This document shows, piece by piece, positions 1 through 8,147 of a stretch of DNA of 19,101 nucleotides (position 1 is the first letter of the stretch; every line of letters starts with the position of its first letter). The notes under the pieces are model-generated. The model saw only the letters and a list, made by a program, of their open reading frames with translations, was not told the DNA's origin and did not search any database. The stretch is from JALZDI01 sp965653225. Its GTDB lineage: Bacteria; Actinomycetota; Actinomycetes; Propionibacteriales; Nocardioidaceae. The translations under genes were made by a program, and so were the position numbers. Location of the stretch: positions 1-19,101 of the forward strand of contig CBFGZI010000074.1 in NCBI GenBank assembly GCA_965653225.1, written 5' to 3'.

Positions 1-396
1 CGGCACCGCGACGCGGCCGAGGCCGCGCTCGCGCCGGCGCGGGCGCTGAGCAGCCGGGCTCCCCGGTTCGGCGGGTGGGGGCTGGCGGTCGCCGAGGCGG
101 CGCTGGCCGGCCCGGTGGAGGTCGCCGTCGTCGGTCCCGTCGGCGACCCGCGCCGGGCGGAGATGCACCGGGTGGCGCTGGAGTCGGCGGCGCCGGGTGC
201 GGCCGTCGTGGTGGGTGAGCCGGCGGATGGTTCAGGCGATGGCGTCGAGCCCGTCGTGCCGCTGCTGCGCGACCGGCCGCTGGTCTACGGCTCCGCGGCC
301 GCGTACGTGTGTCGCGGCTTCGTCTGCGAGCGCCCCGTCACCGACCCCGAGGACCTGCGCAGGCTTCTCGCCGACGCCGGCACTGGGGCGCCCTAG
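1..396 (+). CDS. Thioredoxin-domain DUF255 (YyaL-like) protein, C-terminal end
   Basis: This is the last 131 codons of a gene that begins upstream of the window; the frame is open from base 1 to the TAG at 394-396. The translation contains SRAPRFGGWGLAVAEAAL, then EVAVVGPVGDP, and near its end AYVCRGFVCERPVTDPEDL. These match the C-terminal part of the DUF255/YyaL family (about 650-700 residues: N-terminal thioredoxin-like domain followed by an alpha/alpha six-barrel of the N-acylglucosamine-2-epimerase type). The thioredoxin part is outside the window, so nothing can be said of its cysteines. The biochemical role of the family is unsettled. The next gene is convergent and the one after it is a Z-prenyl synthase, the order recalled for Rv1084-Rv1085c-Rv1086 of M. 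tuberculosis, which supports the assignment. The family call is firm; the function is not. Confidence 0.85.
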   Translation, partial: RHRDAAEAALAPARALSSRAPRFGGWGLAVAEAALAGPVEVAVVGPVGDPRRAEMHRVALESAAPGAAVVVGEPADGSGDGVEPVVPLLRDRPLVYGSAAAYVCRGFVCERPVTDPEDLRRLLADAGTGAP

Positions 397-410
397 TCCA
401 ATCGCGTATT

Positions 411-461
411 GGCGCGGCGGTCCCCTACGCCAATAGGTTCGGTGTAGGGGATCCCCGCGCC
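411..461. terminator. Large hairpin between convergent genes
   Basis: An 18-bp stem closes on a 15-base loop. The arms are GGCGCGG (411-417) with CCGCGCC (455-461) and TCCCCTAC (421-428) with GTAGGGGA (444-451), joined by one mismatch and one G-U pair. It starts 15 bases after the stop of the DUF255 gene. It has no T-tract, as is common in actinobacteria. It probably ends transcription of the upstream gene and could act on either strand. Confidence 0.6.
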
Positions 462-483
462 AGAACGGGTTCGTACCTGTGCT

Positions 484-503
484 CCCCAGCCGGAGGCTTG
501 GGG
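484..503 (-). terminator. Terminator hairpin of trhA
   Basis: CCCCAGCC (484-491) pairs with GGC-T-TGGGG (495-503) around a three-base loop, with one bulged T. The hairpin starts 3 bases beyond the stop codon of the minus-strand hemolysin III gene, the expected place for its terminator. Confidence 0.6.
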
Positions 504-505
504 CG

Positions 506-1300
506 TCAGCGCAGCGAGTACGTCGCGATCGACACGCCGACGTAGTGGGTGACGAACGCGATCACGGTGAGCGTGTGGAACACCTCGTGGAAGCCGAACC
601 AGCGCGGCATCGGGTTGGGCCGGCGCAGCCCGTACACCAGGCCGCCGAGGGAGTACAGCCCGCCGCCCACGATGATCAGCGTGAGCACGGCCGTGGTCGC
701 GGTGCTGGCGAAGTCGCCCAGCCAGAAGACGGCCGCCCAGCCCATCGCGACGTAGACCGGGACGTACATCCAGCGCGGCGCGCCCAGCCACAGCACCCGG
801 AACGCGATGCCGGCCAGCGCGCAGGCCCACACCAGCCACAGCAGCACGGCGCGGGTGTCGCCGCGCAGCAGCAGCACCGCGAACGGCGTGTAGGTGCCGG
901 CGATCAGCAGGAAGATGCTCGAGTGGTCGAGCCGACGCAGGAGGTCTTGGGTGCGCGGCGTCCAGTGGCCGCGGCGGAGGTGGAACAGCGCGCTGAACCC
1001 GAACAGCAGCATCGCCGACACGGCGAACACGCCCGAGCCGACGCGGGTCGCGGGTGTGGGTGACAGCGCGACCAGTACGACCCCGGCCGCCACCGACAGC
1101 GGGAACGTCACCGCGTGCAGCCAGCCGCGCAGGTGCGGCTTGATGCCCTCGACCGCATCGTGCAGACGCTCCCGCTTGTGCTCGACGGCGTCGTGCAGGC
1201 GTTCGCGCTTGTGGTCGACGGCCTCGTGCAGTCGTTCGCGCTTGATCTCCACGGCGTCGGCTGCATCGCTGAGGGACGACAGGCGGTCGGATGCGGGCAT
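506..1300 (-). CDS. trhA: PAQR-family membrane protein TrhA (hemolysin III)
   Basis: This is an integral membrane protein of the hemolysin III/TrhA family (PAQR superfamily), linked in bacteria to membrane fluidity and energetics; the hemolysin name is historical. I take the ATG at 1300 (264 aa) because GGGAGG lies about 6 bases upstream; an in-frame ATG at 1351 has no such site. About seven hydrophobic segments follow residue 60. Family motifs are present: FSALFHL (metal-site His), RRLDHSSIFLLIAGTYTPF, and the C-terminal FHEVFHTLTVIAFVTHY, which supplies the last histidines. Unusual is the N-terminal extension (about residues 17-54): three near-identical 11-residue units of the form VxHKRERLHDA, strongly charged and helical, before the first membrane segment. 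The gene is convergent with the DUF255 gene and divergent from the prenyl synthase. Confidence 0.9.
   Translation of the reverse strand: MPASDRLSSLSDAADAVEIKRERLHEAVDHKRERLHDAVEHKRERLHDAVEGIKPHLRGWLHAVTFPLSVAAGVVLVALSPTPATRVGSGVFAVSAMLLFGFSALFHLRRGHWTPRTQDLLRRLDHSSIFLLIAGTYTPFAVLLLRGDTRAVLLWLVWACALAGIAFRVLWLGAPRWMYVPVYVAMGWAAVFWLGDFASTATTAVLTLIIVGGGLYSLGGLVYGLRRPNPMPRWFGFHEVFHTLTVIAFVTHYVGVSIATYSLR
1154..1252 (-). repeat. Three 33-bp in-frame repeats within trhA
   Basis: Three consecutive 33-bp units encode VEIKRERLHEA, VDHKRERLHDA and VEHKRERLHDA (residues 17-49 from the 1300 start). On the plus strand the repeats show as recurring CGTTCGCGCTTG or CGCTCCCGCTTG blocks. An 11-residue period fits a hendecad-type amphipathic helix, so this is probably a cytoplasmic coiled coil or membrane-surface helix gained by unit duplication. 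Confidence 0.85.
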
Positions 1301-1462
1301 CGTGGCCTCCCGTCGTCGTAGGTATGGAAGCGTGGTCCCCAAGTTACCCATCAGGATGCCCGTTCACACCGCGGTAGCCTGGTCACTTGGCTGGGCCGTC
1401 ACGCCTTATCACTGACGGCGCGTGACTCATCACACCGGGCGACGAAGGAGGCGGGCGGTCGG
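1301..1462. promoter_or_regulatory. Divergent intergenic region trhA / Z-prenyl synthase
   Basis: These 162 bases contain both promoters. On the minus strand TAACTT (plus-strand AAGTTA at 1341-1346) fits an actinobacterial -10 for trhA, but no good -35 is seen. An interrupted inverted repeat, GTCACGCC (1398-1405) with GGCGCGTGAC (1417-1426), lies between it and the plus-strand gene and could be an operator. GAAGGAGG at 1444-1451 is the ribosome binding site of the prenyl synthase. The promoter calls are weak. Confidence 0.35.
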
Positions 1463-2227
1463 GTGCGCAGCGTGTGGGACGTCGCCTATGAGGTGTACGA
1501 ACGTCGCGTACGACGGGCACTTCCCACGGAGCGGCTACCCAAGCACGTCGGGGTCATCGTCGACGGCAACCGCCGCTGGGCCCGCGCCGCTGGCGGCACC
1601 ACCGAGACCGGGCACACCGCCGGTGCCGGCAAGATCATCGAGTTCCTCGGCTGGTGCGAGGAGCTCGGCGTCGAGGTGGTCACGCTGTGGCTGCTGTCCA
1701 CCGACAACCTCGCCCGCCCGTCGCGGGAGCTCGACCCGCTGCTGCGGATCATCGAGCAGCTGGTGCAGACCCTGGCCGAGCGCGGCCATTACCGGGTCAA
1801 CCCGGTCGGTGCGCCCGACCTGCTGCCGGGGCACACGGCGGAGGCCCTCAAGGCCGCCGCCGAGCGCACCAAGGACGTCGACGGCATGACGGTCAACACC
1901 GCCGTGGGGTACGGCGGGCGGCGCGAGCTCGCCGACGCCGTCCGGTCGCTGCTGCACGAGCACGCCTCGCGCGGCACCACGATCGAGGAGCTGGCCGAGA
2001 TCCTCGACGTCGAGCACATCGCCGAGCACCTCTACACCAAGGGACAGCCCGACCCCGACCTGGTCATCCGCACCTCGGGCGAGCAGCGGCTGTCGGGGTT
2101 CCTGCTCTGGCAGAGCGCGCACTCGGAGTTCTACTTCTGCGAGGCCATGTGGCCCGACTTCCGGCGGGTCGACTTCCTGCGCGCGATCCGCTCCTACACC
2201 GCGCGGCAGCGCCGCTACGGCACCTGA
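1463..2227 (+). CDS. Short-chain Z-isoprenyl diphosphate synthase (Rv1086-type)
   Basis: A cis-prenyltransferase of the UppS family, 254 aa, starting at a GTG with GGAGG 11 bases upstream. It has the family landmarks: HVGVIVDGNRRWAR (catalytic Asp and diphosphate-binding loop, about residues 28-41), LSTDNLARP, the late DLVIRTSGEQRLSGFLLWQ and the following acidic SEFYF segment. The SGEQRLSGFLLWQSAHSE stretch and the RQRRYGT end closely follow my memory of Rv1086, the M. tuberculosis enzyme that makes Z,E-farnesyl diphosphate, the primer for decaprenyl phosphate synthesis, rather than the long-chain enzyme Rv2361c. The product is therefore probably C15, used for polyprenyl-phosphate carrier formation in the cell envelope. 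Chain length cannot be proved from sequence alone. It probably acts in the cytoplasm at the membrane face. Confidence 0.88.
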   Translation: MRSVWDVAYEVYERRVRRALPTERLPKHVGVIVDGNRRWARAAGGTTETGHTAGAGKIIEFLGWCEELGVEVVTLWLLSTDNLARPSRELDPLLRIIEQLVQTLAERGHYRVNPVGAPDLLPGHTAEALKAAAERTKDVDGMTVNTAVGYGGRRELADAVRSLLHEHASRGTTIEELAEILDVEHIAEHLYTKGQPDPDLVIRTSGEQRLSGFLLWQSAHSEFYFCEAMWPDFRRVDFLRAIRSYTARQRRYGT

Positions 2228-2309
2228 GGCGGGTTCTCCCTCCGTTCACCCGAGGTCGGGCGTGTTGGCACGGCTCGGCCATCTGTGCGGGCGTACGTTC
2301 AACATGGAC

Positions 2310-2328
2310 GGCCGGAGGGAAGCCGGCC
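2310..2328 (+). promoter_or_regulatory. Hairpin in the phoH2 leader
   Basis: GGCCGG (2310-2315) and CCGGCC (2323-2328) form a perfect 6-bp stem around AGGGAAG, 26 bases before the chosen phoH2 start. It may be a leader structure or a weak terminator for the prenyl synthase gene; its role is unknown. The 127-base gap between the genes holds no other clear signal. Confidence 0.35.
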
Positions 2329-2354
2329 GCGCCCCGACGGTGAGGGGAAGACTC

Positions 2355-3671
2355 GTGGCCGTATCTGCCGATGCCGACCGGCGTACCCGTACCTACGTCC
2401 TGGACACCAGCGTCCTCCTCGCGGACCCGCACGCGCTGCGCCGGTTCGACGAGCACGAGGTGGTGCTTCCGGTCGTGGTGATCACCGAGCTGGAGGGCAA
2501 GCGGCACCACCCCGAGCTGGGCTACTTCGCGCGTACCGCGCTGCGGATGCTCGACGAGATGCGCCTGCTGTACGGACGGCTCGACGAGCCGGTGCCGATC
2601 GGAGACGCGGGCGGGTCCGTGCGGGTCGAGCTCAACCACACCGACCCGGACGCGCTGCCGGCCGGCTTCCGGCTCGGTGACAACGACACGCGCATCCTGG
2701 CCGTCGCGCGCAACCTCAGCAACGAGGGCCGCGACGTCACGTTGGTGTCCAAGGACCTGCCGCTGCGGGTCAAGGCGTCCGCGATCGGCCTGGTGGCCGA
2801 GGAGTACCGCGCCGAGCTGGCGCTGGAGTCCGGCTGGACCGGCATGGCCGAGGTCGAGGTCGGCGCCGAGCAGGTCGACGCGCTGTTCGCCGAGGGCGAG
2901 ACCGACCTCGAGGCCGCCCGTGAGCTGCCCTGCCACACCGGGCTGGTCATGCTGTCCGACCGCGGCCACGCGCTGGGGCGGGTGACGCCGGGCAAGCGCG
3001 TCCGGCTCGTACGCGGCGACCGCGAGGCCTTCGGCATCAGGGGCCGCTCGGCCGAGCAGCGGATCGCGCTCGACCTGCTGCTCGACCCCGAGGTGGGCAT
3101 CGTGTCGCTGGGCGGCCGGGCCGGCACCGGCAAGTCCGCCCTGGCGCTGTGCGCGGGGCTGGAGGCGGTCCTCGAGCGGCGGCAGCACAAGCGTGTGGTC
3201 GTGTTCCGCCCCCTGTACGCCGTCGGCGGCCAGGAGCTCGGCTACCTCCCCGGCAGCGAGTCGGAGAAGATGGCGCCCTGGGCCCAGGCGGTGTTCGACA
3301 CCCTGGGCGCGCTCACCAGCCGCGACGTGGTCGACGAGGTGATCGACCGCGGCATGCTCGAGGTCCTCCCGCTGACCCACATCCGCGGCCGGTCGCTGCA
3401 CGACGCGTTCGTGGTGGTCGACGAGGCGCAGTCGCTGGAGCGCAACGTGCTGCTCACCGTGCTCTCCCGTATCGGGGCCAACTCGCGTGTCGTGCTCACC
3501 CACGACGTGGCCCAGCGTGACAACCTGCGGGTGGGCAGGCACGACGGCGTGGTCGCGGTGGTGGAGAAGCTGAAGGGCCACCCGCTGTTCGCCCACATGA
3601 CGCTGACGAGGTCGGAGCGCTCGCCGATCGCGGCCCTGGTCACCGAGATGCTGGAGAATGTATCGCTTTGA
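2355..3671 (+). CDS. phoH2: PhoH2: PIN-domain RNase fused to PhoH ATPase/helicase
   Basis: A two-domain protein of 438 aa. The N-terminal PIN domain has its acidic residues at D17 (VLDTSVLL), E45 (ITELEG), D109/D111 (LGDNDTRI) and D134 (VSKDLPLR), so a nuclease site is intact. The C-terminal PhoH domain has Walker A GRAGTGKS (about 254-261) and Walker B VVVDEAQ (D356/E357), followed by THDVAQRDN. Mycobacterial PhoH2 is reported to unwind and cut RNA and to be paired with a small upstream antitoxin, PhoAT. I chose the GTG at 2355 because GAGGGGAAG lies just upstream and the PIN fold starts soon after; an in-frame ATG at 2262 would add 31 atypical residues. No convincing separate antitoxin gene is visible. 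The gene follows the prenyl synthase by 127 bases on the same strand. Confidence 0.92.
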   Translation: MAVSADADRRTRTYVLDTSVLLADPHALRRFDEHEVVLPVVVITELEGKRHHPELGYFARTALRMLDEMRLLYGRLDEPVPIGDAGGSVRVELNHTDPDALPAGFRLGDNDTRILAVARNLSNEGRDVTLVSKDLPLRVKASAIGLVAEEYRAELALESGWTGMAEVEVGAEQVDALFAEGETDLEAARELPCHTGLVMLSDRGHALGRVTPGKRVRLVRGDREAFGIRGRSAEQRIALDLLLDPEVGIVSLGGRAGTGKSALALCAGLEAVLERRQHKRVVVFRPLYAVGGQELGYLPGSESEKMAPWAQAVFDTLGALTSRDVVDEVIDRGMLEVLPLTHIRGRSLHDAFVVVDEAQSLERNVLLTVLSRIGANSRVVLTHDVAQRDNLRVGRHDGVVAVVEKLKGHPLFAHMTLTRSERSPIAALVTEMLENVSL

Positions 3672-3774
3672 CAACGGTCGCCCGCCGATAGCGGACACCC
3701 CCTCTTACATAAGGCGCGGTTCCGCGTGAAGATGAAATCTGCATCAACCCTGGGGAGGACAGGGGGAGGACATT
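3672..3774 (+). promoter_or_regulatory. Upstream region of the sugar importer operon
   Basis: This 103-base gap should contain the importer promoter. It has a perfect palindrome CGCGG-TT-CCGCG (3715-3726), which could be an operator, and a TACATA (3706-3711) resembling a -10 without a matching -35. A strong site AGGGGGAGGA ends 4 bases before the GTG of the lipoprotein gene. No LacI-family regulator gene is adjacent. Confidence 0.4.
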
Positions 3775-5076
3775 GTGAACGACCGCGTCCTGACCCGCAC
3801 CTGGCGGCGAGTAGCGCTAGGACTTTCCGTACTGGCCACGTCTGCCCTGCTGGCCGCGTGCGGCGGCGGCAACCAGGGGCCGCCGACACTGGTTTGGTAC
3901 ATCAACCCTGACGTCGGCAACACCGACGCCAGCAAGGGCGGCCAGGCGACCCTGGCCAAGGAGTGCACGCAGACCTCGGGCGGCGCGTACAACATCGTGG
4001 TGCGGCTGCTGCCCAACGACGCGTCCGCGCAGCGCGAGCAGCTCGTACGCCGGCTGGCCGCGAAGGACACCGGCATCGACCTGATGAGCCTCGACCCGCC
4101 GTTCACCGCGGAGTTCTCCAACGCCGGCTTCCTCGCCCCGATCCCCGAGGCCGACCAGAAGCTGGTCACCCAGGGCGTGCTCGACGGCGCGGTCAAGCAG
4201 GCGACGTGGAAGGGCCAGATCGTCGCGGTGCCGTTCTGGGCCAACACCCAGCTGCTCTGGTACCGCAAGCACGTCGTCCAGCAGGCCGGCCTCGACATGA
4301 GCAAGCCGGTGACGTGGGACCAGATCATCAACGCCGCCGACAAGACCGGCACCACGGTCGAGGTGCAGGCCAACCGGTACGAGGGCTACTCGGTCTGGAT
4401 CAACGCGCTGATCGCCGGCGCGGGCGGCCAGATCGTGCAGGACGCCGCGGCCGGGCCGGACGCCAACATCTCGCTGAACACCCCGGCCGGTGAGAAGGCG
4501 GCCGCGATCATCGCCAAGCTGGCCGGCTCGCCGGCGGCCGACCCCGCGATGTCGACCGCGCAGGAGACCGAGTCGCTGGCCGGCTTCACCCGCGACAACG
4601 GCGGCTTCCTCGTCAACTGGCCGTACACGTTCGCCGACCCGTCCACCGCTTCCATCCGCAACGACATCGGCTGGACCCGCTACCCCGAGAGCATCGCGGG
4701 CCACCCGAGCAGGCCGCCGCTGGGAGGCATCAACCTGGCCATCAGCGCGTACTCCGAGCACAAGGACCTCGCGCTGGACGCGGCCAAGTGCATCACCTCG
4801 GTGCAGCACCAAGAGGAGTACATGCTCAACGCCGGCAACCCGGCCGCGAAGGCGGTCGTCTACTCCGAGCCGGAGATCCAGGAGGCCTACCCGATGGCTG
4901 CCCAGATCCGTGAGTCGATCGACGACGCGACGCCGCGACCGGCGACGCCGTACTGGAGCGACATCAGCTCGGCGCTGCAGCGGTCGTTCCACTCGCCGGA
5001 CGACGTGACCCAGCAGACCCCGGAGCAGGCCAAGCAGCTGATCACGCAGGTGCTGCACGGGAAGGCGCTCCTGTGA
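3775..5076 (+). CDS. LpqY-like sugar-binding lipoprotein of an ABC importer
   Basis: Extracellular solute-binding protein (family 1), 433 aa. The N-terminus is a lipoprotein signal: basic start, hydrophobic stretch, then the lipobox LAAC with the acylated Cys at 29 followed by GGG. Segments recalled from mycobacterial LpqY, the trehalose receptor, recur here: NTQLLWYR, VQANRYEGYSVW, VNWPYTFA, GGINLA, YPMAAQIR and RPATPYW. The order lipoprotein, two permeases, ATPase is that of lpqY-sugA-sugB-sugC. Trehalose or a related disaccharide is the likely ligand, but binding-protein specificity drifts quickly. No glycosidase or regulator gene is next to the cluster to narrow this. The start is supported by a strong GGGGGAGGA site. 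Its stop overlaps the next start (GTGA), implying translational coupling. Confidence 0.88.
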   Translation: MNDRVLTRTWRRVALGLSVLATSALLAACGGGNQGPPTLVWYINPDVGNTDASKGGQATLAKECTQTSGGAYNIVVRLLPNDASAQREQLVRRLAAKDTGIDLMSLDPPFTAEFSNAGFLAPIPEADQKLVTQGVLDGAVKQATWKGQIVAVPFWANTQLLWYRKHVVQQAGLDMSKPVTWDQIINAADKTGTTVEVQANRYEGYSVWINALIAGAGGQIVQDAAAGPDANISLNTPAGEKAAAIIAKLAGSPAADPAMSTAQETESLAGFTRDNGGFLVNWPYTFADPSTASIRNDIGWTRYPESIAGHPSRPPLGGINLAISAYSEHKDLALDAAKCITSVQHQEEYMLNAGNPAAKAVVYSEPEIQEAYPMAAQIRESIDDATPRPATPYWSDISSALQRSFHSPDDVTQQTPEQAKQLITQVLHGKALL

Positions 5077-5975
5077 GCCGCAAGCAGGCCGTGGTGTCCG
5101 ACCGGGCCCGCGGCGAGAACCGGCTCGGCTGGAAGCTGGCAGGTCCCGCGCTGGCGCTGATGCTGGCGGTCACGGCGTGGCCCATCCTGCAGGCGTTCTG
5201 GGTCTCGCTGTTCAACTACCGCCTCACCGACCCGTCCTCGCGGGCGTTCATCGGCCTCGAGAACTACGTCACGGTGCTGACCGACCAGCTCTGGTGGCAC
5301 GACTTCGGCGTGACCGTGCTGATCACGGTGGTGACCGTGTCCGTCGAGCTGGTCATCGGGTTCACGTTCGCGATGGTGATGCACCGCATCGTCTTCGGCC
5401 GCGGCGTCGTCCGCACCGCGATCCTGATCCCCTACGGCATCATCACCGTGGTCTCCGCGTTCGCCTGGCAGTACGCCTTCTCCCTCGACAGCGGCTTCGT
5501 CAACGGCTGGCTGGGGCTGGGCGACTTCGACTGGTTCGGCGGGTTCTGGTCGTCGTTCTTCGTGATCTGCCTGAGCGAGATCTGGAAGACCACGCCGTTC
5601 ATCTCGCTGCTGCTGCTCGCCGGTCTGGCGCAGGTCTCCGAGGACATGCAGGAGGCCGCCAAGGTCGACGGCGCCACCGCCTGGCAGCGGCTGTGGAAGG
5701 TCACCATCCCGAACATGAAGGGCGCGATCCTGGTCGCGGTGCTGTTCCGCACCCTGGACTCGTTCCGGATCTTCGACAACGTGTTCATCATGACCGCGGG
5801 CGCCAACGGCACCGAGACGCTTTCGCTGCTGGCGTTCCGGCAGCTGATCCAGCGGGTCGAGCTCGGCCTCGGGTCGGCGATCTCGGTGCTGCTGTTCCTG
5901 TCGGTGCTGCTGATCGCGTTCTCGTTCATCAAGGTGTTCAACGTCGACCTGGCACAGGCGAGGGGTGAGCGCTGA
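5073..5975 (+). CDS. ABC sugar importer permease, SugA-like
   Basis: A MalF/UgpA-type inner-membrane permease of 300 aa with about six transmembrane segments. After a basic cytoplasmic N-terminus the first segment is near residues 20-45. The ATPase-contact EAA loop is clear at about 194-216: EAAKVDGATAWQRLWKVTIP. The GTG start overlaps the stop of the binding-protein gene by four bases, so the two are probably translated in tandem. The next permease starts on the last base of this stop codon. It should pair with the SugB-like subunit and the SugC-like ATPase to import the sugar captured by the lipoprotein. Confidence 0.9.
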   Translation: MSRKQAVVSDRARGENRLGWKLAGPALALMLAVTAWPILQAFWVSLFNYRLTDPSSRAFIGLENYVTVLTDQLWWHDFGVTVLITVVTVSVELVIGFTFAMVMHRIVFGRGVVRTAILIPYGIITVVSAFAWQYAFSLDSGFVNGWLGLGDFDWFGGFWSSFFVICLSEIWKTTPFISLLLLAGLAQVSEDMQEAAKVDGATAWQRLWKVTIPNMKGAILVAVLFRTLDSFRIFDNVFIMTAGANGTETLSLLAFRQLIQRVELGLGSAISVLLFLSVLLIAFSFIKVFNVDLAQARGER

Positions 5976-6808
5976 TGCGAGGGAAGACGCCCAAGATCTG
6001 GATCGTCGGCGCGATCTTCATCGTCATCTACACGCTGATTCCGGTGGTGTGGATGGTGTCGCTGTCGCTGAAGCCGACCGAGGACCTGGCCAACCAGTCG
6101 TTCTTCGCGACCGACTTCGGCTTCACGCTGGACAACTACCGCACGGTGTTCTCCAACTCGTTCTTCATCGACGCCCTGCGCAACTCGTTCGGCATCTCGA
6201 TCATCTCCACCACGATCTCGGTCGTGCTCGCGACGCTGGCGGCGTACGCGATCGCGCGGCTCGAGTTCAGCGGCAAGAAGCTGGTGCTGTCGATGGCGCT
6301 GGCGATCGCGATGTTCCCCGTGGTGTCGCTGGTCGGCCCGCTGTTCCAGGTGTGGCGCACGATCGGGCTGTACGACACCTGGCCCGGGCTGATCCTCCCG
6401 TACATGTCGTTCACGCTGCCGCTGTCGATCTGGACGCTGTCGGCGTTCTTCCGCGAGATCCCGTGGGAGATGGAGCAGGCCGCGCAGGTCGACGGCGCGA
6501 CCTCGTGGCAGGCGTTCCGCAAGGTGATCGTCCCGCTGGCCGCTCCCGGTGTGTTCACCGCGGCGATCCTGACGTTCTTCTTCGCCTGGAACGACTTCAT
6601 CTTCGGGATCTCGCTCACCTCCACCCCGGAGAACGCCATGCCGGTGCCGGCCTCGCTCGCGTTCTTCACGGGAGCGTCGCAGTTCGACCAGCCGACCGCG
6701 GCCATCTCCGCGGCCGCCGTCGTGGTGACGATCCCGATCATCGTCCTCGTCCTTTTCTTCCAGCGAAAGATCGTCGCCGGCCTCACGTCCGGCGCAGTGA
6801 AGGGTTGA
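5975..6808 (+). CDS. ABC sugar importer permease, SugB-like
   Basis: A MalG/UgpE-type permease of 277 aa, the second membrane subunit of the importer. It starts at the ATG of a TGATG junction shared with the previous stop, with AGGGGTG upstream. Six hydrophobic segments are seen, the first near residues 8-30. The EAA loop is at about 168-192: EQAAQVDGATSWQAFRKVIV. It ends 6 bases before the ATPase gene, so the four-gene cluster is almost gapless and is very probably one transcript. As in its partner, base composition and codon use match the neighbours. Confidence 0.9.
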   Translation: MRGKTPKIWIVGAIFIVIYTLIPVVWMVSLSLKPTEDLANQSFFATDFGFTLDNYRTVFSNSFFIDALRNSFGISIISTTISVVLATLAAYAIARLEFSGKKLVLSMALAIAMFPVVSLVGPLFQVWRTIGLYDTWPGLILPYMSFTLPLSIWTLSAFFREIPWEMEQAAQVDGATSWQAFRKVIVPLAAPGVFTAAILTFFFAWNDFIFGISLTSTPENAMPVPASLAFFTGASQFDQPTAAISAAAVVVTIPIIVLVLFFQRKIVAGLTSGAVKG

Positions 6809-6814
6809 TCCGAG

Positions 6815-8017
<1,203 letters not shown>

Positions 8018-8147
8018 GCCGGGTTGGGCCGGGGAAAATACCTGCCGGGTAACCGTTGACGTCAGGACGACTCCTCGTCGAGGGTTAAGCCACCTATTCG
8101 CTACGGATCGTTCGGCACGTTCCTGCCGACGAAGGGAAGGCATCAGC
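8018..8147 (+). promoter_or_regulatory. Gap and probable promoter before the msiK-like gene
   Basis: A 130-base gap separates the two ATPase genes, so the second probably has its own promoter. TTGACG (8056-8061) resembles a -35, but no -10 stands at the right spacing. A small hairpin GACGA-CTCC-TCGTC lies at 8066-8079. AAGGGAAGG, about 8 bases before the ATG at 8148, is the ribosome binding site. Confidence 0.35.

Noticed and set aside
3668..3673. Perfect TTGACA at the phoH2 stop as -35 of the importer promoter
   Set aside because: No -10-like hexamer stands 16-19 bases downstream; the nearest candidates are at 12 or 32 bases.
2064..3698. Long minus-strand open frame opposite phoH2
   Set aside because: It is the antisense of a convincing PIN-PhoH gene, with low-complexity translation and no recognisable family.
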